Below are positions 7,642 to 17,902 of a stretch of 35,049 nucleotides of DNA, piece after piece. Positions within the stretch are counted from its first letter, which is position 1, and each line of letters starts with the position of its first letter. Position numbers and translations under genes: made by a program. This DNA comes from an uncultured Lachnospiraceae bacterium (GTDB taxonomy: Bacteria > Bacillota > Clostridia > Lachnospirales > Lachnospiraceae): NCBI GenBank assembly GCA_945949085.1, contig CAMFDJ010000028.1:1-35049 (forward strand), written 5' to 3'. The notes below the pieces were generated by a model. The model ran no database searches, had not been told where the DNA came from, and worked only from the letters and a program-made list of their open reading frames with translations.

Positions 7642-8760
7642 TTATGCTTCCTGGCCGCCAACGCTCTTCCATTTCAGATAGGCATTGATGAAAAGATCGA
7701 TATCTCCATCCATTACAGCATCCACATTACCCGTTTCTGCGCCTGTTCTGGTATCCTTAACCATCGTATACGGCTGCATAACGTAGGAACGGATCTGATT
7801 ACCCCAACCGATTTCTGTCACTTCTCCACGAATATCAGACAGCTTTTCTGCATTTGCCTCCTGTTTTAAAAGAAAAAGTTTTGCTTTTAACATCTGCATT
7901 GCTTTCTCTTTATTCTGATGCTGGCTGCGCTCATTCTGACATTGCACAACAATACCTGTGGGCTGATGCGTAATACGGATTGCAGATGATGTCTTATTGA
8001 TATGCTGTCCGCCTGCACCGGAGCTTCGGTATGTGTCAATCCGAAGATCTTCTTCCTTAATTTCCACATCCACATCTTCCTCAATATCCGGCATGACATC
8101 GAGCGACACAAAAGAAGTCTGACGCTTTCCCTGCGCATTAAACGGGGAAATACGTACAAGGCGATGTACACCCTTTTCCGATTTCAAATATCCATACGCA
8201 TTCTCTCCGTTCACCTGGAATGTCACTGACTTAATGCCTGCCTCATCTCCATCCAGGAAATCAAGCTCCTCCACGGTAAATCCCTTCTTTTCCGCCCATC
8301 TGGTGTACATACGATACAGCATGGATGCCCAGTCGCAGCTTTCTGTGCCACCTGCTCCGGCATTCAGTTTGAGGATTGCATTACACTTGTCATATTCACC
8401 TGACAACAGCGTCTTGATACGAATGGCATCCAGCTTGCCTAAAAAATCCTCAAACTCTGCCCTGGCTTCTGCCGCCAACTCCTCATCTTCCTCTTCGTAT
8501 CCCATTTCAATCAAGGTCTCAATATCGTCATACTGTGAAAACAGAGCACCGCATGTCGCCACATCATCCTTCAGACTCTTAAGCCTTTTTGTCTTTTCCT
8601 GTGCCAGCGCTGCATCATTCCAAAAATCAGGTGCCTCCATCTCGCGCTCAAGTTCCTCAATTCTCTTTTCCTTATTAGAAATATCCAGGGAATCCCTCAG
8701 TTCCTGCAAAGGGTCCCGATAAGAAGCCAGTTCCTGCTTCAGCTGATCCAGCTCAACCAT
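7642..8760 (-). CDS. prfB: Peptide chain release factor 2 (no programmed frameshift)
   Basis: A 372-residue release factor that ends translation at UGA and UAA. The tripeptide anticodon SPF is at 205-207, the RF2 signature, and the catalytic GGQ of the peptidyl-tRNA hydrolysis loop is at 250-252 inside SGAGGQHINKTSSA. The start at 8760 has AGGAG 7 nt upstream; a frame beginning at 8802 has no such site. Most bacterial prfB genes need a +1 shift at a UGA near codon 26. Here codons 21-26 read LRDSLD with CTG GAT in place of CTT TGA, so the protein is read straight through. It lies downstream of secA, an arrangement also found in Bacillus. Confidence 0.96.
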   Translation of the reverse strand: MVELDQLKQELASYRDPLQELRDSLDISNKEKRIEELEREMEAPDFWNDAALAQEKTKRLKSLKDDVATCGALFSQYDDIETLIEMGYEEEDEELAAEARAEFEDFLGKLDAIRIKTLLSGEYDKCNAILKLNAGAGGTESCDWASMLYRMYTRWAEKKGFTVEELDFLDGDEAGIKSVTFQVNGENAYGYLKSEKGVHRLVRISPFNAQGKRQTSFVSLDVMPDIEEDVDVEIKEEDLRIDTYRSSGAGGQHINKTSSAIRITHQPTGIVVQCQNERSQHQNKEKAMQMLKAKLFLLKQEANAEKLSDIRGEVTEIGWGNQIRSYVMQPYTMVKDTRTGAETGNVDAVMDGDIDLFINAYLKWKSVGGQEA

Positions 8761-8926
8761 ATGATTTCTCCTGTTATCTTTTTTATTATCTATCAAATTC
8801 ACTACATCACTTTACGTGGATAGAACAAACGATATATTGCAATCCGCTTCCGTCATATCGGTCATATCTGTTTTGCCCGCATAAGCCGACATACGGATCG
8901 TACCCTCACATCCGCATAATGGCGAA

Positions 8927-8950
8927 AACAGGCGGCATACACCGCCTGTT
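8927..8950 (-). terminator. Hairpin between secA and prfB
   Basis: AACAGGCGG (8927-8935) pairs perfectly with CCGCCTGTT (8942-8950). On the minus strand it is followed only by TTTTCG, so it is a weak terminator or a processing/attenuation site that could lower read-through from secA into prfB. Confidence 0.5.
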
Positions 8951-8988
8951 CTACTATTCTCATACGCTTATCCGGCTGTGTTACAGGT

Positions 8989-11556
8989 TTAAATCTTACG
9001 CCCACAACAGTTTTTATATTTTTTGCCACTGCCACAAGGACACGGATCATTGGGATAAACCTTCGCAGCATCTCGTTTCACGGGTGCCTTCTGCAGTGAC
9101 TCATCCTTATTGGTTCCCGTAACCTTTGCCACCTGTTCGCGCTCTACCTTCTGTTCAAGTTTTGCATGCATGAGCAGTCTGACCGTATCTTCCTGAATCG
9201 ACTGTGTCATCGCATCAAACATATCGTATCCGGCAAGCTTGTATTCTACCAGCGGATCCTTCTGTCCGTAAGACTGCAAGCCAACTCCCTGACGTAGAAT
9301 CATCATATCATCAATGTGATCCATCCATTTTCGGTCAATGACCTTCAGCAGGATCACTCTCTCCACCTCACGGATCGTCTCAGGCTGTGGGAATTCTGTC
9401 TCTTTACTCTCATAAAGCTTGACTGCTTCTTCTTTTAGTGCATGCTTGAGCTGATTCTTTTTCATTCCTTTGACACTATCCGGTGTCAAAGGTGTCAGCG
9501 GCATGATCGGATCCAGAATCTGATTCAACTCCTGCAGATCCCATTCCTTACTGCTCTTGTCATCGGAGATACAGGTATCTACAGCTGACTCCACTGTATC
9601 TGTGATCATCTTATAGATCACATCTCGCATGCTTTCACCATTCAGCACGCGCAAGCGCTCTGCATAGATAATTTCACGTTGTTCATTCATTACCTGATCG
9701 TATTCCAGAAGGTTCTTACGAATAGCATAGTTATTGCTCTCGATCTTCTTCTGCGCTGTCTCGATTGCCTTTGTCAGCATCTTATGCTCAATCTGCTGAC
9801 CCTCCTCAATGCCAAGCGCATTGAAGACATCCATCATCTTATCAGAACCAAACAGACGCATCAAATCATCTTCTAACGAGATAAAGAACTGTGACTGTCC
9901 GGGATCTCCCTGACGACCGGAACGACCGCGCAGCTGATTGTCGATACGACGGCTTTCATGACGCTCTGTACCGACGATTTTCAGACCGCCTGCTGCTTTT
10001 GCCTCATCATCGAGTTTGATATCCGTACCACGACCGGCCATATTGGTTGCAATGGTGACCGCTCCATGAACACCTGCATCTGCAACGATCTCAGCTTCCA
10101 TCTCATGAAACTTTGCATTCAACACTTTATGTGGAATGCCCTGCCTCTTGAGCAGTTTACTGATCTCCTCGGAGGATTCGATTGTGATCGTACCGACCAG
10201 AACCGGCTGTCCTTTTGCATAAGCTTCCTTGACAGCTTCCACCACTGCGTTAAGCTTTTCCTTCTTTGTCTTATATACCACATCCTGCAGATCGATACGG
10301 GCAATCGGTCTGTTCGTCGGAATCTCAATGACATCCATTCCATAGATATCGCGGAACTCCTTTTCCTCCGTCAGCGCCGTACCTGTCATACCTGCCTTCT
10401 TTTCATATTTATTAAAGAAGTTCTGGTATGTAATGGTTGCCAGCGTCTTATTCTCACGGCGAACCTTCACATGCTCTTTTGCTTCAATCGCCTGATGCAG
10501 ACCGTCCGAGAAACGACGTCCCGGCATGATACGCCCCGTAAATTCATCTACAATATAAACCTGATCATCCTTTACCACATAATCCTGATCACGGAACATC
10601 AGATTGTGCGCCCGAAGTGCCAGTATGATCGTATGCTGGATTTCCAGGTTTTCGGGATCTGCCAGATTCTCAATCTGGAAGAAACGCTCTACCTTATGCA
10701 CACCCTCCGCAGTCAGATTGACGATCTTATCCTTTTCATTGACAATGAAATCGCCGTCCTCTTCCTGCTCGATACCCATCATAATATCCAGTTTGGACTG
10801 TTCTTCCTGATCCTTACCTCTTTTTAGCTGTCTGGCAAGAATATCACATGCCTCGTAAATCTTGGTTGACTTTCCGCTCTGTCCCGAAATAATGAGCGGT
10901 GTACGTGCCTCATCGATCAAAATCGAGTCAATCTCATCGATAATCGCATAATGAAGCCCACGCAAAACCAGTTGTTCCTTATAAATAACCATATTGTCAC
11001 GCAGATAATCAAAGCCAAGCTCACTATTGGTGACATATGTGATATCACAATTATATGCCGCCTGTCGCTCCACTGCTTTCATGCCACCCAGCACGACACC
11101 TACGGAAAGTCCAAGGAACTCATGGATCTGTCCCATCCATTCCGCGTCACGTTTTGCCAGATAATCATTGACTGTAACAATATGAACACCCTGTCCCGAA
11201 AGCGCATTCAGATAGGCCGGAAGAGTCGAAACAAGCGTCTTTCCTTCACCTGTCTTCATTTCGGAGATACGTCCCTGATGCAGGATCACACCACCGATCA
11301 GCTGTACTCTGTAATGCTCCATATTGAGCACTCTTCGTCCTGCTTCCCTGACAACGGCAAATGCCTCCGGCAAAAGGTCGTCCAGTGTTTCCCCTTCTTT
11401 CAAACGATTTTTAAATTCTTTTGTTTTTCCTTTTAATTCCTCATCTGACAGTGCAACCATCGTATCACGAAGTGCTTCGATCTTATCTACGACCGGTTCA
11501 ATTCGTTTCAGCTCCCTTTCACTGTGGGTGCCGAATACTTTTTCTATCATTCCCAT
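8989..11556 (-). CDS. secA: Preprotein translocase ATPase SecA
   Basis: An 855-residue motor that drives secretory proteins through SecYEG using ATP. The Walker A motif MKTGEGKTL is at about 100-108. The DEAD-like Walker B DEID is at 207-210. The preprotein cross-linking region and second RecA-like domain ([16 protein letters not shown]) follow, then the helical wing and scaffold. The C-terminus [15 protein letters not shown] (Cys839, 841, 850, 851) is the zinc site that binds SecB or ribosomes. AGGAG lies 12 nt before the ATG at 11556, slightly long; an ATG two codons later is the alternative. It is divergent from ptb. Confidence 0.97.
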   Translation of the reverse strand: MGMIEKVFGTHSERELKRIEPVVDKIEALRDTMVALSDEELKGKTKEFKNRLKEGETLDDLLPEAFAVVREAGRRVLNMEHYRVQLIGGVILHQGRISEMKTGEGKTLVSTLPAYLNALSGQGVHIVTVNDYLAKRDAEWMGQIHEFLGLSVGVVLGGMKAVERQAAYNCDITYVTNSELGFDYLRDNMVIYKEQLVLRGLHYAIIDEIDSILIDEARTPLIISGQSGKSTKIYEACDILARQLKRGKDQEEQSKLDIMMGIEQEEDGDFIVNEKDKIVNLTAEGVHKVERFFQIENLADPENLEIQHTIILALRAHNLMFRDQDYVVKDDQVYIVDEFTGRIMPGRRFSDGLHQAIEAKEHVKVRRENKTLATITYQNFFNKYEKKAGMTGTALTEEKEFRDIYGMDVIEIPTNRPIARIDLQDVVYKTKKEKLNAVVEAVKEAYAKGQPVLVGTITIESSEEISKLLKRQGIPHKVLNAKFHEMEAEIVADAGVHGAVTIATNMAGRGTDIKLDDEAKAAGGLKIVGTERHESRRIDNQLRGRSGRQGDPGQSQFFISLEDDLMRLFGSDKMMDVFNALGIEEGQQIEHKMLTKAIETAQKKIESNNYAIRKNLLEYDQVMNEQREIIYAERLRVLNGESMRDVIYKMITDTVESAVDTCISDDKSSKEWDLQELNQILDPIMPLTPLTPDSVKGMKKNQLKHALKEEAVKLYESKETEFPQPETIREVERVILLKVIDRKWMDHIDDMMILRQGVGLQSYGQKDPLVEYKLAGYDMFDAMTQSIQEDTVRLLMHAKLEQKVEREQVAKVTGTNKDESLQKAPVKRDAAKVYPNDPCPCGSGKKYKNCCGRKI

Positions 11557-11645
11557 ATTCTGATTCGTCTCCTGACTTCTTTTCTGAGGCAGATTCCGCT
11601 ATCAAAATCTGTCTTTTTGTGGTCAAACGCAAAAACCTAAACTAC

Positions 11646-11674
11646 ATTGTAGCAGATTTACTTTCAGTATTCAA
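11646..11674 (-). promoter_or_regulatory. Sigma-A promoter of secA
   Basis: On the minus strand TTGAAT (11674-11669), a 17-bp spacer and TACAAT (11651-11646). The predicted start near 11639 gives a leader of about 80 nt. Confidence 0.6.
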
Positions 11675-11717
11675 CCTTTATGGCAAGGCGATAACGTTAA
11701 ATTTTTATGAACGTGAA

Positions 11718-11746
11718 TTGCTTTTTGTGCTAGTACGTGCTATGAT
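11718..11746 (+). promoter_or_regulatory. Sigma-A promoter of ptb-buk
   Basis: TTGCTT (11718-11723), 17 bp, TATGAT (11741-11746), with a TGn extension before the -10. Transcription would start near 11753, about 50 nt before ptb. It faces away from the secA promoter. Confidence 0.7.
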
Positions 11747-11805
11747 TTTTAATAGCGGGGTTTGATAGAAATCCGGAAAATATATTACGAACGAGGTGTA
11801 AAAAA

Positions 11806-12726
11806 ATGGCCAAAAATTTTGACGACTTATTATCCAAAGTTTCGCAGTGCAGCAAAAAAAGACTTTCCGTTGCCTGCGCACAGGACAAGGCAGTACTGGA
11901 AGCCGTAAAAGCAGCAAAGCAGCGCGGCATTGCCGATTCCATACTGGTCGGCGATGAAGAAAAAATGAAAGAGATCGCTGCGACTCTTGACATGAATCTT
12001 GATGAATATGAAGTGATCAATGTAACAGATACAGTAGAAGCTTCCATCACTGCTGTCAAGCTGGTTCACGACGGAAAGGCCGATATGTACATGAAAGGTC
12101 TTTTGGATACAAAGACATTCTTAAAGAGCGTCCTTGATAAGGAAGCAGGTCTTCGCACAGGCAAGCCTTTATCTCATGTATGCGTATTCGAGATTCCCGG
12201 CATTGACCGTCTGCTCTTCTTAACAGATGTTGCTTTCATGCCATATCCGACTTTGGAAGACAAGGTAAACATCATCGACTATACGGTAGAAGTTGCAAAA
12301 GCATGTGGTGTTGAAATGCCAAAGGTTGCGCCTCTGGCAGCTGTTGAGATCGTCAATCCCAAGATGCCTGTTACCGTTGAGGCACAGCAGCTTACGGAAA
12401 TGAACGAAAGAGGTGAGATCAAGGATTGTATCGTTGATGGACCACTTTCCCTTGACATCGCATTATATAAGGAAGCAGCCGAAGAAAAAGGCGCTCTCGG
12501 CCGCAAGGTTGCCGGAGATGCCGACATTCTTCTTTTCCCTGATATCCATGCAGGTAATCTGGTATATAAGGCCATTGTACATATGGTAGACGTCAAGAAC
12601 GGAAACATCCTGACAGGTACCAAAGCTCCTGTTATCTTAACTTCCCGCTCCGACTCCTGCGAGGCCAAGGTAAATTCCATCGCACTTGCAGCTGTTGTGG
12701 CTGAGGAGATGAAAAAGAACGCATAA
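11806..12726 (+). CDS. ptb: Phosphate butyryltransferase
   Basis: A 306-residue member of the phosphate acetyl/butaryl transferase family. It exchanges CoA of butyryl-CoA for phosphate, giving butyryl phosphate. The length is typical of Ptb and shorter than Pta. Characteristic segments are VACAQDKAVLEAVKAA near the N-terminus, MKGLLDTKTFLKSVL in the middle, GPLSLDIALYKEAAEEKG, and DILLFPDIHAGNLVYKA near the C-terminus. GAGGTG lies 7 nt before the ATG. The butyrate kinase gene follows 51 nt later on the same strand, which distinguishes it from an isolated phosphotransacetylase. Confidence 0.95.
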   Translation: MAKNFDDLLSKVSQCSKKRLSVACAQDKAVLEAVKAAKQRGIADSILVGDEEKMKEIAATLDMNLDEYEVINVTDTVEASITAVKLVHDGKADMYMKGLLDTKTFLKSVLDKEAGLRTGKPLSHVCVFEIPGIDRLLFLTDVAFMPYPTLEDKVNIIDYTVEVAKACGVEMPKVAPLAAVEIVNPKMPVTVEAQQLTEMNERGEIKDCIVDGPLSLDIALYKEAAEEKGALGRKVAGDADILLFPDIHAGNLVYKAIVHMVDVKNGNILTGTKAPVILTSRSDSCEAKVNSIALAAVVAEEMKKNA

Positions 12727-12777
12727 ATCTGCCAGACATGTTTTTAAGCTATTATATGAAAAGAAAGGATGAAACAA

Positions 12778-13845
12778 ATGTCAATCAAAAGCTTAATCAT
12801 TAATCCCGGTTCCACATCCACAAAAATCGGTGTTTTTGAGGATGAGACATTATTATTCGAAGAAACTCTCCGTCACTCTACAGAAGAAATTGCACAGTAC
12901 GCAACCATCGTAGACCAGAAGGATTTCAGAAAGAACATTATCATTGATCTTCTGAAGGAAAAAGATTTTGATATCAACTCTCTGAATGTTGTTGTAGGGC
13001 GCGGCGGTATGTTAAAGCCGATCCCGGGCGGCACATATGCGGTCAGCGATGACTTATTAGAGGATTTAAAGATTGGAAAACAGGGACAGCACGCATCAAA
13101 CCTCGGCGGTATCCTGGCAAGAGAGATCGGCGATTCCATCGGCGTTCCCTCCTACATTGTTGACCCGGTTGTTGTAGATGAATTGATTCCTACTTCCCGC
13201 TATTCCGGTGTTCCCGAGCTGCCTCGTACTTCCGTATTCCATGCTTTGAACCAGAAGGCTGTTGCAAAGCGTTATGCAAAGGAAATCGGAAAAGCTTATG
13301 ATGAGCTCAATCTCATTGTTGTACACATGGGCGGCGGTGTTTCCGTAGGACCTCACAAGCAGGGCAAGGTTATTGATATCTTCAATGCTCTGGACGGAGA
13401 CGGTGCATTCTCTCCCGAGAGAGCCGGTGCAGTTCCTGTCGGCGCACTCGTAAAGATGTGTTTCTCAGGACAGTACACAGAAAAGGAAGTCTACAAGAAA
13501 TTAGTCGGAAACGGCGGTTTCAATGCTTACCTTGGCACAAACGACATGCGTGATGTCGAAAAGATGGTGGACGAAGGAGATGCCAAGGCTGCTGAGATCC
13601 GAGATGCATTTATCCAGCAGATGGCAAAGAACATCGGCGCTATGGCAACTGTTCTGGATGGCAAAGTAGATCAAATCATTGTGACAGGCGGTATCTCTTA
13701 TGACAAAGCCGTTGTAGCAGGGCTGAAAGCAAAATGTGAATGGATCGCACCTTTCACAGTATATCCGGGCGAAGATGAACTTCTTGCCCTTGCACAGGGT
13801 GCGTTGCGCGTCATGACCGGCGAAGAGAAAGCTATGACCTACTAA
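12778..13845 (+). CDS. buk: Butyrate kinase
   Basis: A 355-residue acetokinase-family (ASKHA fold) enzyme. It makes butyrate and ATP from butyryl phosphate and ADP, the energy-yielding last step of butyrate fermentation. The N-terminal phosphate loop is [35 protein letters not shown] and [12 protein letters not shown] are the expected ATP- and substrate-binding segments. The second of two nearby ATGs (12778) is chosen, since AAAGG lies 9 nt before it and directly abuts the first. It is the last gene of the ptb-buk unit and ends at a bidirectional terminator. Confidence 0.95.
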   Translation: MSIKSLIINPGSTSTKIGVFEDETLLFEETLRHSTEEIAQYATIVDQKDFRKNIIIDLLKEKDFDINSLNVVVGRGGMLKPIPGGTYAVSDDLLEDLKIGKQGQHASNLGGILAREIGDSIGVPSYIVDPVVVDELIPTSRYSGVPELPRTSVFHALNQKAVAKRYAKEIGKAYDELNLIVVHMGGGVSVGPHKQGKVIDIFNALDGDGAFSPERAGAVPVGALVKMCFSGQYTEKEVYKKLVGNGGFNAYLGTNDMRDVEKMVDEGDAKAAEIRDAFIQQMAKNIGAMATVLDGKVDQIIVTGGISYDKAVVAGLKAKCEWIAPFTVYPGEDELLALAQGALRVMTGEEKAMTY

Positions 13846-13880
13846 TTCCTGTTCCGGGCATATTTCGCAAGAATACACAA

Positions 13881-13920
13881 AAAGCTATGCGGGCAAAATC
13901 GTCTGCATAGCTTTTCTTTT
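13881..13920. terminator. Bidirectional terminator between buk and the LtaS-like gene
   Basis: AAAGCTATGC (13881-13890) pairs with GCATAGCTTT (13905-13914) around a 14-nt loop. T-rich runs on both strands let it end both convergent transcripts. Confidence 0.9.
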
Positions 13921-13953
13921 CCTTCTGTTTTCCTGCTTCGACACATACGGTAT

Positions 13954-16647
13954 TCATCTATGAAAAATCTGTTTTTCAAAGAGCATGTCATACTGCATGA
14001 TTTCGTACTGCTTCACTTTGCCAAAGCCCTCTTCCCCCATATGCCAGCTGCGTATCACGGGCAGTTCCTTTTGCAGCTGTGACAGATAATTATAAAACGG
14101 CTCATCTTTTATCCCTGCCGCATGTACCACAAGCGGTGCCAGATAATTCATGCTCAGATATTCTTCCTCCACACTGAGACTCCCCTGCGATGTAAAAGCT
14201 GCACACACGGTCGCATAATACTTATCCGCATCCGCCGCAGTGCCCCAGACATCCCACGCCTGCAGTCTCGGTAGATGATCTCCAAATACTACAAGCAACG
14301 CCGGTCTCTCCCTGCCCTGCAGATAGGTAATCAGATTTCCCACCAGCGCATCCGTGTTTTTGACACATTGGATATAGTTCTCCAGTTCTTTTATCTGTTC
14401 CTCATTCAGAGAGTCGCAGGAAACGTCAATGTCTGTCTCGGCATATTTATCATCATACGGCGAATGCCCCTCTATTGTCACGCCCCAGATAAACTGCGGC
14501 CGATCTGTCTGCTCGAGCTGCTCTGTGATGAGAGGCAGGAGATGGCTGTTTCGCAGGTATCCATCTTCATTGTAATCCTGCTCACTCTCCTGATAATCTC
14601 CTTTTGCAATAAACTGATCAAAGCCCATGGCGCGGTAAGCAGCATCGCGATTATAAAATGTCCTGTCATTCTGATGGATTGCCGTCGTCTGATATCCGTT
14701 CCTTCTAAATACATCCACGATAGAATAGACATAGTCTGTCTGATTGCTGAAATATGCGGAATACGCGACTGCCCCTGCCGGCAGAAAACTATCTGACATT
14801 CCCGTCAGCGCCTCGAACTCTGATTTTGCCGTATAGCCGCCAAAGGTTGGTGCCAGCGGGGTTGTCAGGCCGTATTGATCCAATGTAGGGTCCGGATCTT
14901 CGGAAAATGTTACGCCATAGGCTTCTGTGAGCATATCGGGATCAATGACAGATTCCAGCATCAGAAAGATCACATCCGGCTGCTCGCTCCACGCAATCTG
15001 CTCCGCTTCGTCCGTATTCAAACAATCCGCCAGCGTATCTGCAATCGTCTGCGGACTATATTCCTCCGGCTGCTGCGGAATCAGCGCCAGAAATCTTCTT
15101 AAATTGATATAAGTAAAAGCAAAGAAACCCTGCTTCTTTTCCATTCTCACTTCCAGGGACCAGTTGTTGTCGTTGCGGATTCCAAAGGAATCCATGTAGA
15201 CATTCTCATCCAGCGCCGTCAGAAGCCATATCAGCACAAGAAAGCCGGATACAAGCGCCACACTGTTTCTGCACGGTTTCAGAAACGCCGCGATCCTGCT
15301 GCGATTTCGGATGCATATGCCGGCAAGCAGCAGCAAAAACACAACGCATGCGACTCCGGAAGCCGCACCGATATAATTGTGGAGGATTGCCTTCAAATCC
15401 CCGAGCGATAGCACGTCAATTGCTTTGACAAAGCTGGCATGATAGACCATCTCAATCATGTTACCTGCAAAGAGCAGAATGAAACAGATCAGATAAACCA
15501 CACAGGCCATACCGCTCCCCAGAATTCCCCACAGGATACAATACAGCGCGCCGAATCCCAGAAATGAAAGCATTCCGGGCACTGTTCCGATGTAATCCAG
15601 TGTATGTAAGAAAGCTTCCTTTCCATTCCATCCGTATCCCCAGAGACAGATACTGAATCGAAACAGCCAGATACCTGCTACAAACAGTAAATACCAGTTA
15701 CTTCTTTTTCCCTGTATCCAGAAGAAATACCACAATACAGCGTGAACCAAAATGCTGATCCCGTAAAACAGAACAGCATCCTCTGTCAATTCACCGCTCT
15801 TTGCGAGCAGATCATTTCCGCACATCACCTGTCCCAAGAGCAGCAGACTGACTATCTTTTCTGCCGACAACGCTTTTGACGTGTGTTGCCCCTGATACCA
15901 CCAACATACAAAGGCTCCCAATAGCATGGCAAGCAGCAAGAGCATTTGTCCGCCAAAACCAGTCTTACCACCATATTCTCTTTTCAGATAAAATACAATT
16001 CCCCCTATCAGAAATATCAATAGAACAAACTGAATTTTCCCAGAGCCTTGCATGGAAACAAAACGAAACAATTCCTTTTGTTCCACCCAGAGAAAGACAC
16101 CCACAAGAAAAAACATAATCAGATATCCTCTGATGACGAAATTCTGCCGGGCTGCCCTTCTGATATCCATGATCAGTGTCTCGCTAAATATAAGCTGCGC
16201 GTCATCCCCTGTCACACGAAAGCAGATTCCGTTTTCATCACAAGACACCAGCTGCATGTCATTTTGTTCTGCTATAATATCTCTCAGCGACTCTCCGGAA
16301 TAAGTTTGTGCGATTCCATCCCTGCCGGAGACAGAAATTCTTTTTAGCACAATTTCATTCTCGGTCGGGCGGTCTACCGGATCGAAGCGGATGTCTCTGA
16401 GCTTTGAGAGATTACCGGATAATTCAAATTTACATTTTGCAGACTTTATCTTTTGAGAGATACTGTCTTCTTCCCGTATGCCATGTCCGATATCAGAATA
16501 AATCTGTGCAAAAAAACCTTTGTATTTTTGTCCGTATTGGACATCAATTGTCACTTTTGTAAAAAACGGCAATAAAAGAATGGTACATGCAATGGCTATT
16601 GCCAAAACACATACCCTTCTCTTATAAGCGTTATGCTTATCATTCAT
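13954..16647 (-). CDS. LtaS-like membrane phosphotransferase of the alkaline phosphatase/sulfatase superfamily
   Basis: An 897-residue polytopic protein, longer than the roughly 650 residues of classical LtaS. A first membrane helix (about 11-31) is followed by an extracytoplasmic stretch of about 130 residues. Then come roughly ten hydrophobic segments between about 170 and 480. The C-terminal sulfatase-type domain (about 555-840) carries FLMLESV with the metal-ligand Glu, GGYTAKSEFEALTG with the expected Thr nucleophile, and VVFGDHLPRL with the Asp-His metal site. LtaS enzymes transfer glycerol phosphate from phosphatidylglycerol to the growing lipoteichoic acid outside the membrane; another phospho-substrate is possible here. 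ATG 16647 is preferred over an upstream TTG. It starts 18 nt after the AICAR formyltransferase and may share its transcript. Confidence 0.85.
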   Translation of the reverse strand: MNDKHNAYKRRVCVLAIAIACTILLLPFFTKVTIDVQYGQKYKGFFAQIYSDIGHGIREEDSISQKIKSAKCKFELSGNLSKLRDIRFDPVDRPTENEIVLKRISVSGRDGIAQTYSGESLRDIIAEQNDMQLVSCDENGICFRVTGDDAQLIFSETLIMDIRRAARQNFVIRGYLIMFFLVGVFLWVEQKELFRFVSMQGSGKIQFVLLIFLIGGIVFYLKREYGGKTGFGGQMLLLLAMLLGAFVCWWYQGQHTSKALSAEKIVSLLLLGQVMCGNDLLAKSGELTEDAVLFYGISILVHAVLWYFFWIQGKRSNWYLLFVAGIWLFRFSICLWGYGWNGKEAFLHTLDYIGTVPGMLSFLGFGALYCILWGILGSGMACVVYLICFILLFAGNMIEMVYHASFVKAIDVLSLGDLKAILHNYIGAASGVACVVFLLLLAGICIRNRSRIAAFLKPCRNSVALVSGFLVLIWLLTALDENVYMDSFGIRNDNNWSLEVRMEKKQGFFAFTYINLRRFLALIPQQPEEYSPQTIADTLADCLNTDEAEQIAWSEQPDVIFLMLESVIDPDMLTEAYGVTFSEDPDPTLDQYGLTTPLAPTFGGYTAKSEFEALTGMSDSFLPAGAVAYSAYFSNQTDYVYSIVDVFRRNGYQTTAIHQNDRTFYNRDAAYRAMGFDQFIAKGDYQESEQDYNEDGYLRNSHLLPLITEQLEQTDRPQFIWGVTIEGHSPYDDKYAETDIDVSCDSLNEEQIKELENYIQCVKNTDALVGNLITYLQGRERPALLVVFGDHLPRLQAWDVWGTAADADKYYATVCAAFTSQGSLSVEEEYLSMNYLAPLVVHAAGIKDEPFYNYLSQLQKELPVIRSWHMGEEGFGKVKQYEIMQYDMLFEKQIFHR

Positions 16648-16665
16648 GTTGTATACCAAACCTCT

Positions 16666-17844
16666 TTAGTGATGGAACAGACGAATACCGGTAAAGCACA
16701 TTGCCATGCCGTATTTGTTGCAGGTCTCGATAACATTGTCATCTCTGACAGATCCGCCCGGCTGTGCAATGTATTTCACGCCGCTCTTGTGTGCTCTCTC
16801 GATGTTGTCTCCAAACGGGAAAAAGGCATCTGAGCCAAGCGCAACGTCTGTGTTTCTATCAAGCCATGCTCTCTTTTCCTCTCTGGTAAAGACAGGCGGC
16901 TGCTCTGTGAAATATTTCTGCCACTCACCATCTGCCAGCACATCCATATAATCGTCGCTCATATAGATGTCGATGGTGTTGTCACGGTCTGCCCTTCTGA
17001 TGCCAGGAAGGAACGGCAGATTCATAACCTGCGGTGACTGACGCAAAAACCAGTTGTCAGCTTTGGAGCCGGCCAGTCTGGTACAGTGGATACGTGACTG
17101 CTGCCCTGCACCGATACCGATTGCCTGTCCGCCCTTTACATAGCAGACTGAATTGGACTGGGTGTACTTCAGTGTGATCAGTGCGATTGCCAGATCGATC
17201 TTTGCAGATTCCGGAATCTCTTTATTCTCTGTCACGATATTGGACATCAGTTCATCGTCAATCTTCAGTTCATTTCTGCCCTGCTCAAATGTGATACCGA
17301 ACACCTGCTTGCGCTCAATCTCAGCAGGCACATAGTTTTCGTCTATCTGAATGACATTATAATTGCCGTTCTTCTTTGCCTTCAGGATCTCCAGCGCTTC
17401 TTCTGTGTAGCCCGGCGCAATCACACCGTCAGAAACCTCTCTCTTGATGATTCTTGCCGTATCCGCGTCACATACATCGGAAAGAGAAATGAAATCACCG
17501 AAGGAGGACATACGATCAGCACCTCTGGCTCTCGCATAGGCACATGCCAATGGAGATAACTCTCCCAAATCATCCACCCAGTAAATCTTTGCCTCTGTCT
17601 CCGTCAGCGGAAGTCCGACCGCTGCGCCAGCAGGTGAGACATGCTTGAAGGATGTTGCAGCGGGAAGGCCTGTTGCCTTCTTAAGCTCCTTTACAAGCTG
17701 CCAGCCGTTGAAGGCATCGAGAAAATTGATGTAACCCGGCTTGCCGTTCAGAACGGTGATCGGCAGATCACTTCCATCCTCCATAAAGATACGTGACGGC
17801 TTCTGGTTCGGGTTACAGCCGTATTTCAATTCTAATTCATTCAT
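16666..17844 (-). CDS. Stand-alone AICAR formyltransferase (PurH C-terminal domain equivalent)
   Basis: A 392-residue protein matching only the AICARFT part of bifunctional PurH. It transfers a formyl group from 10-formyl-tetrahydrofolate to AICAR, giving FAICAR in purine synthesis. The motif SFKHVSPAGAAVG contains the Lys-His pair used for catalysis. SDAFFPFGDNIERAHKSG, YIAQPGGSVRDDNVI and CFTGIRLFHH near the C-terminus are the classic AICARFT signatures. The MGS-like IMP cyclohydrolase domain normally fused at the N-terminus is absent. That activity is supplied by the PurO-type gene 58 nt upstream. GGAGG lies just before ATG 17844; a longer frame to 17880 has no ribosome binding site. Confidence 0.93.
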   Translation of the reverse strand: MNELELKYGCNPNQKPSRIFMEDGSDLPITVLNGKPGYINFLDAFNGWQLVKELKKATGLPAATSFKHVSPAGAAVGLPLTETEAKIYWVDDLGELSPLACAYARARGADRMSSFGDFISLSDVCDADTARIIKREVSDGVIAPGYTEEALEILKAKKNGNYNVIQIDENYVPAEIERKQVFGITFEQGRNELKIDDELMSNIVTENKEIPESAKIDLAIALITLKYTQSNSVCYVKGGQAIGIGAGQQSRIHCTRLAGSKADNWFLRQSPQVMNLPFLPGIRRADRDNTIDIYMSDDYMDVLADGEWQKYFTEQPPVFTREEKRAWLDRNTDVALGSDAFFPFGDNIERAHKSGVKYIAQPGGSVRDDNVIETCNKYGMAMCFTGIRLFHH

Positions 17845-17902
17845 GATTTTTCCTCCTGAATTTCCATTTTCATTTGTCATTTTCTGCTATGTCCGGTATA
17901 TC

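Noticed and set aside
9958..10827. Plus-strand open frame of 289 codons
   Set aside because: It is antisense to secA. The Cys/His/Leu-rich product is typical of a shadow frame.
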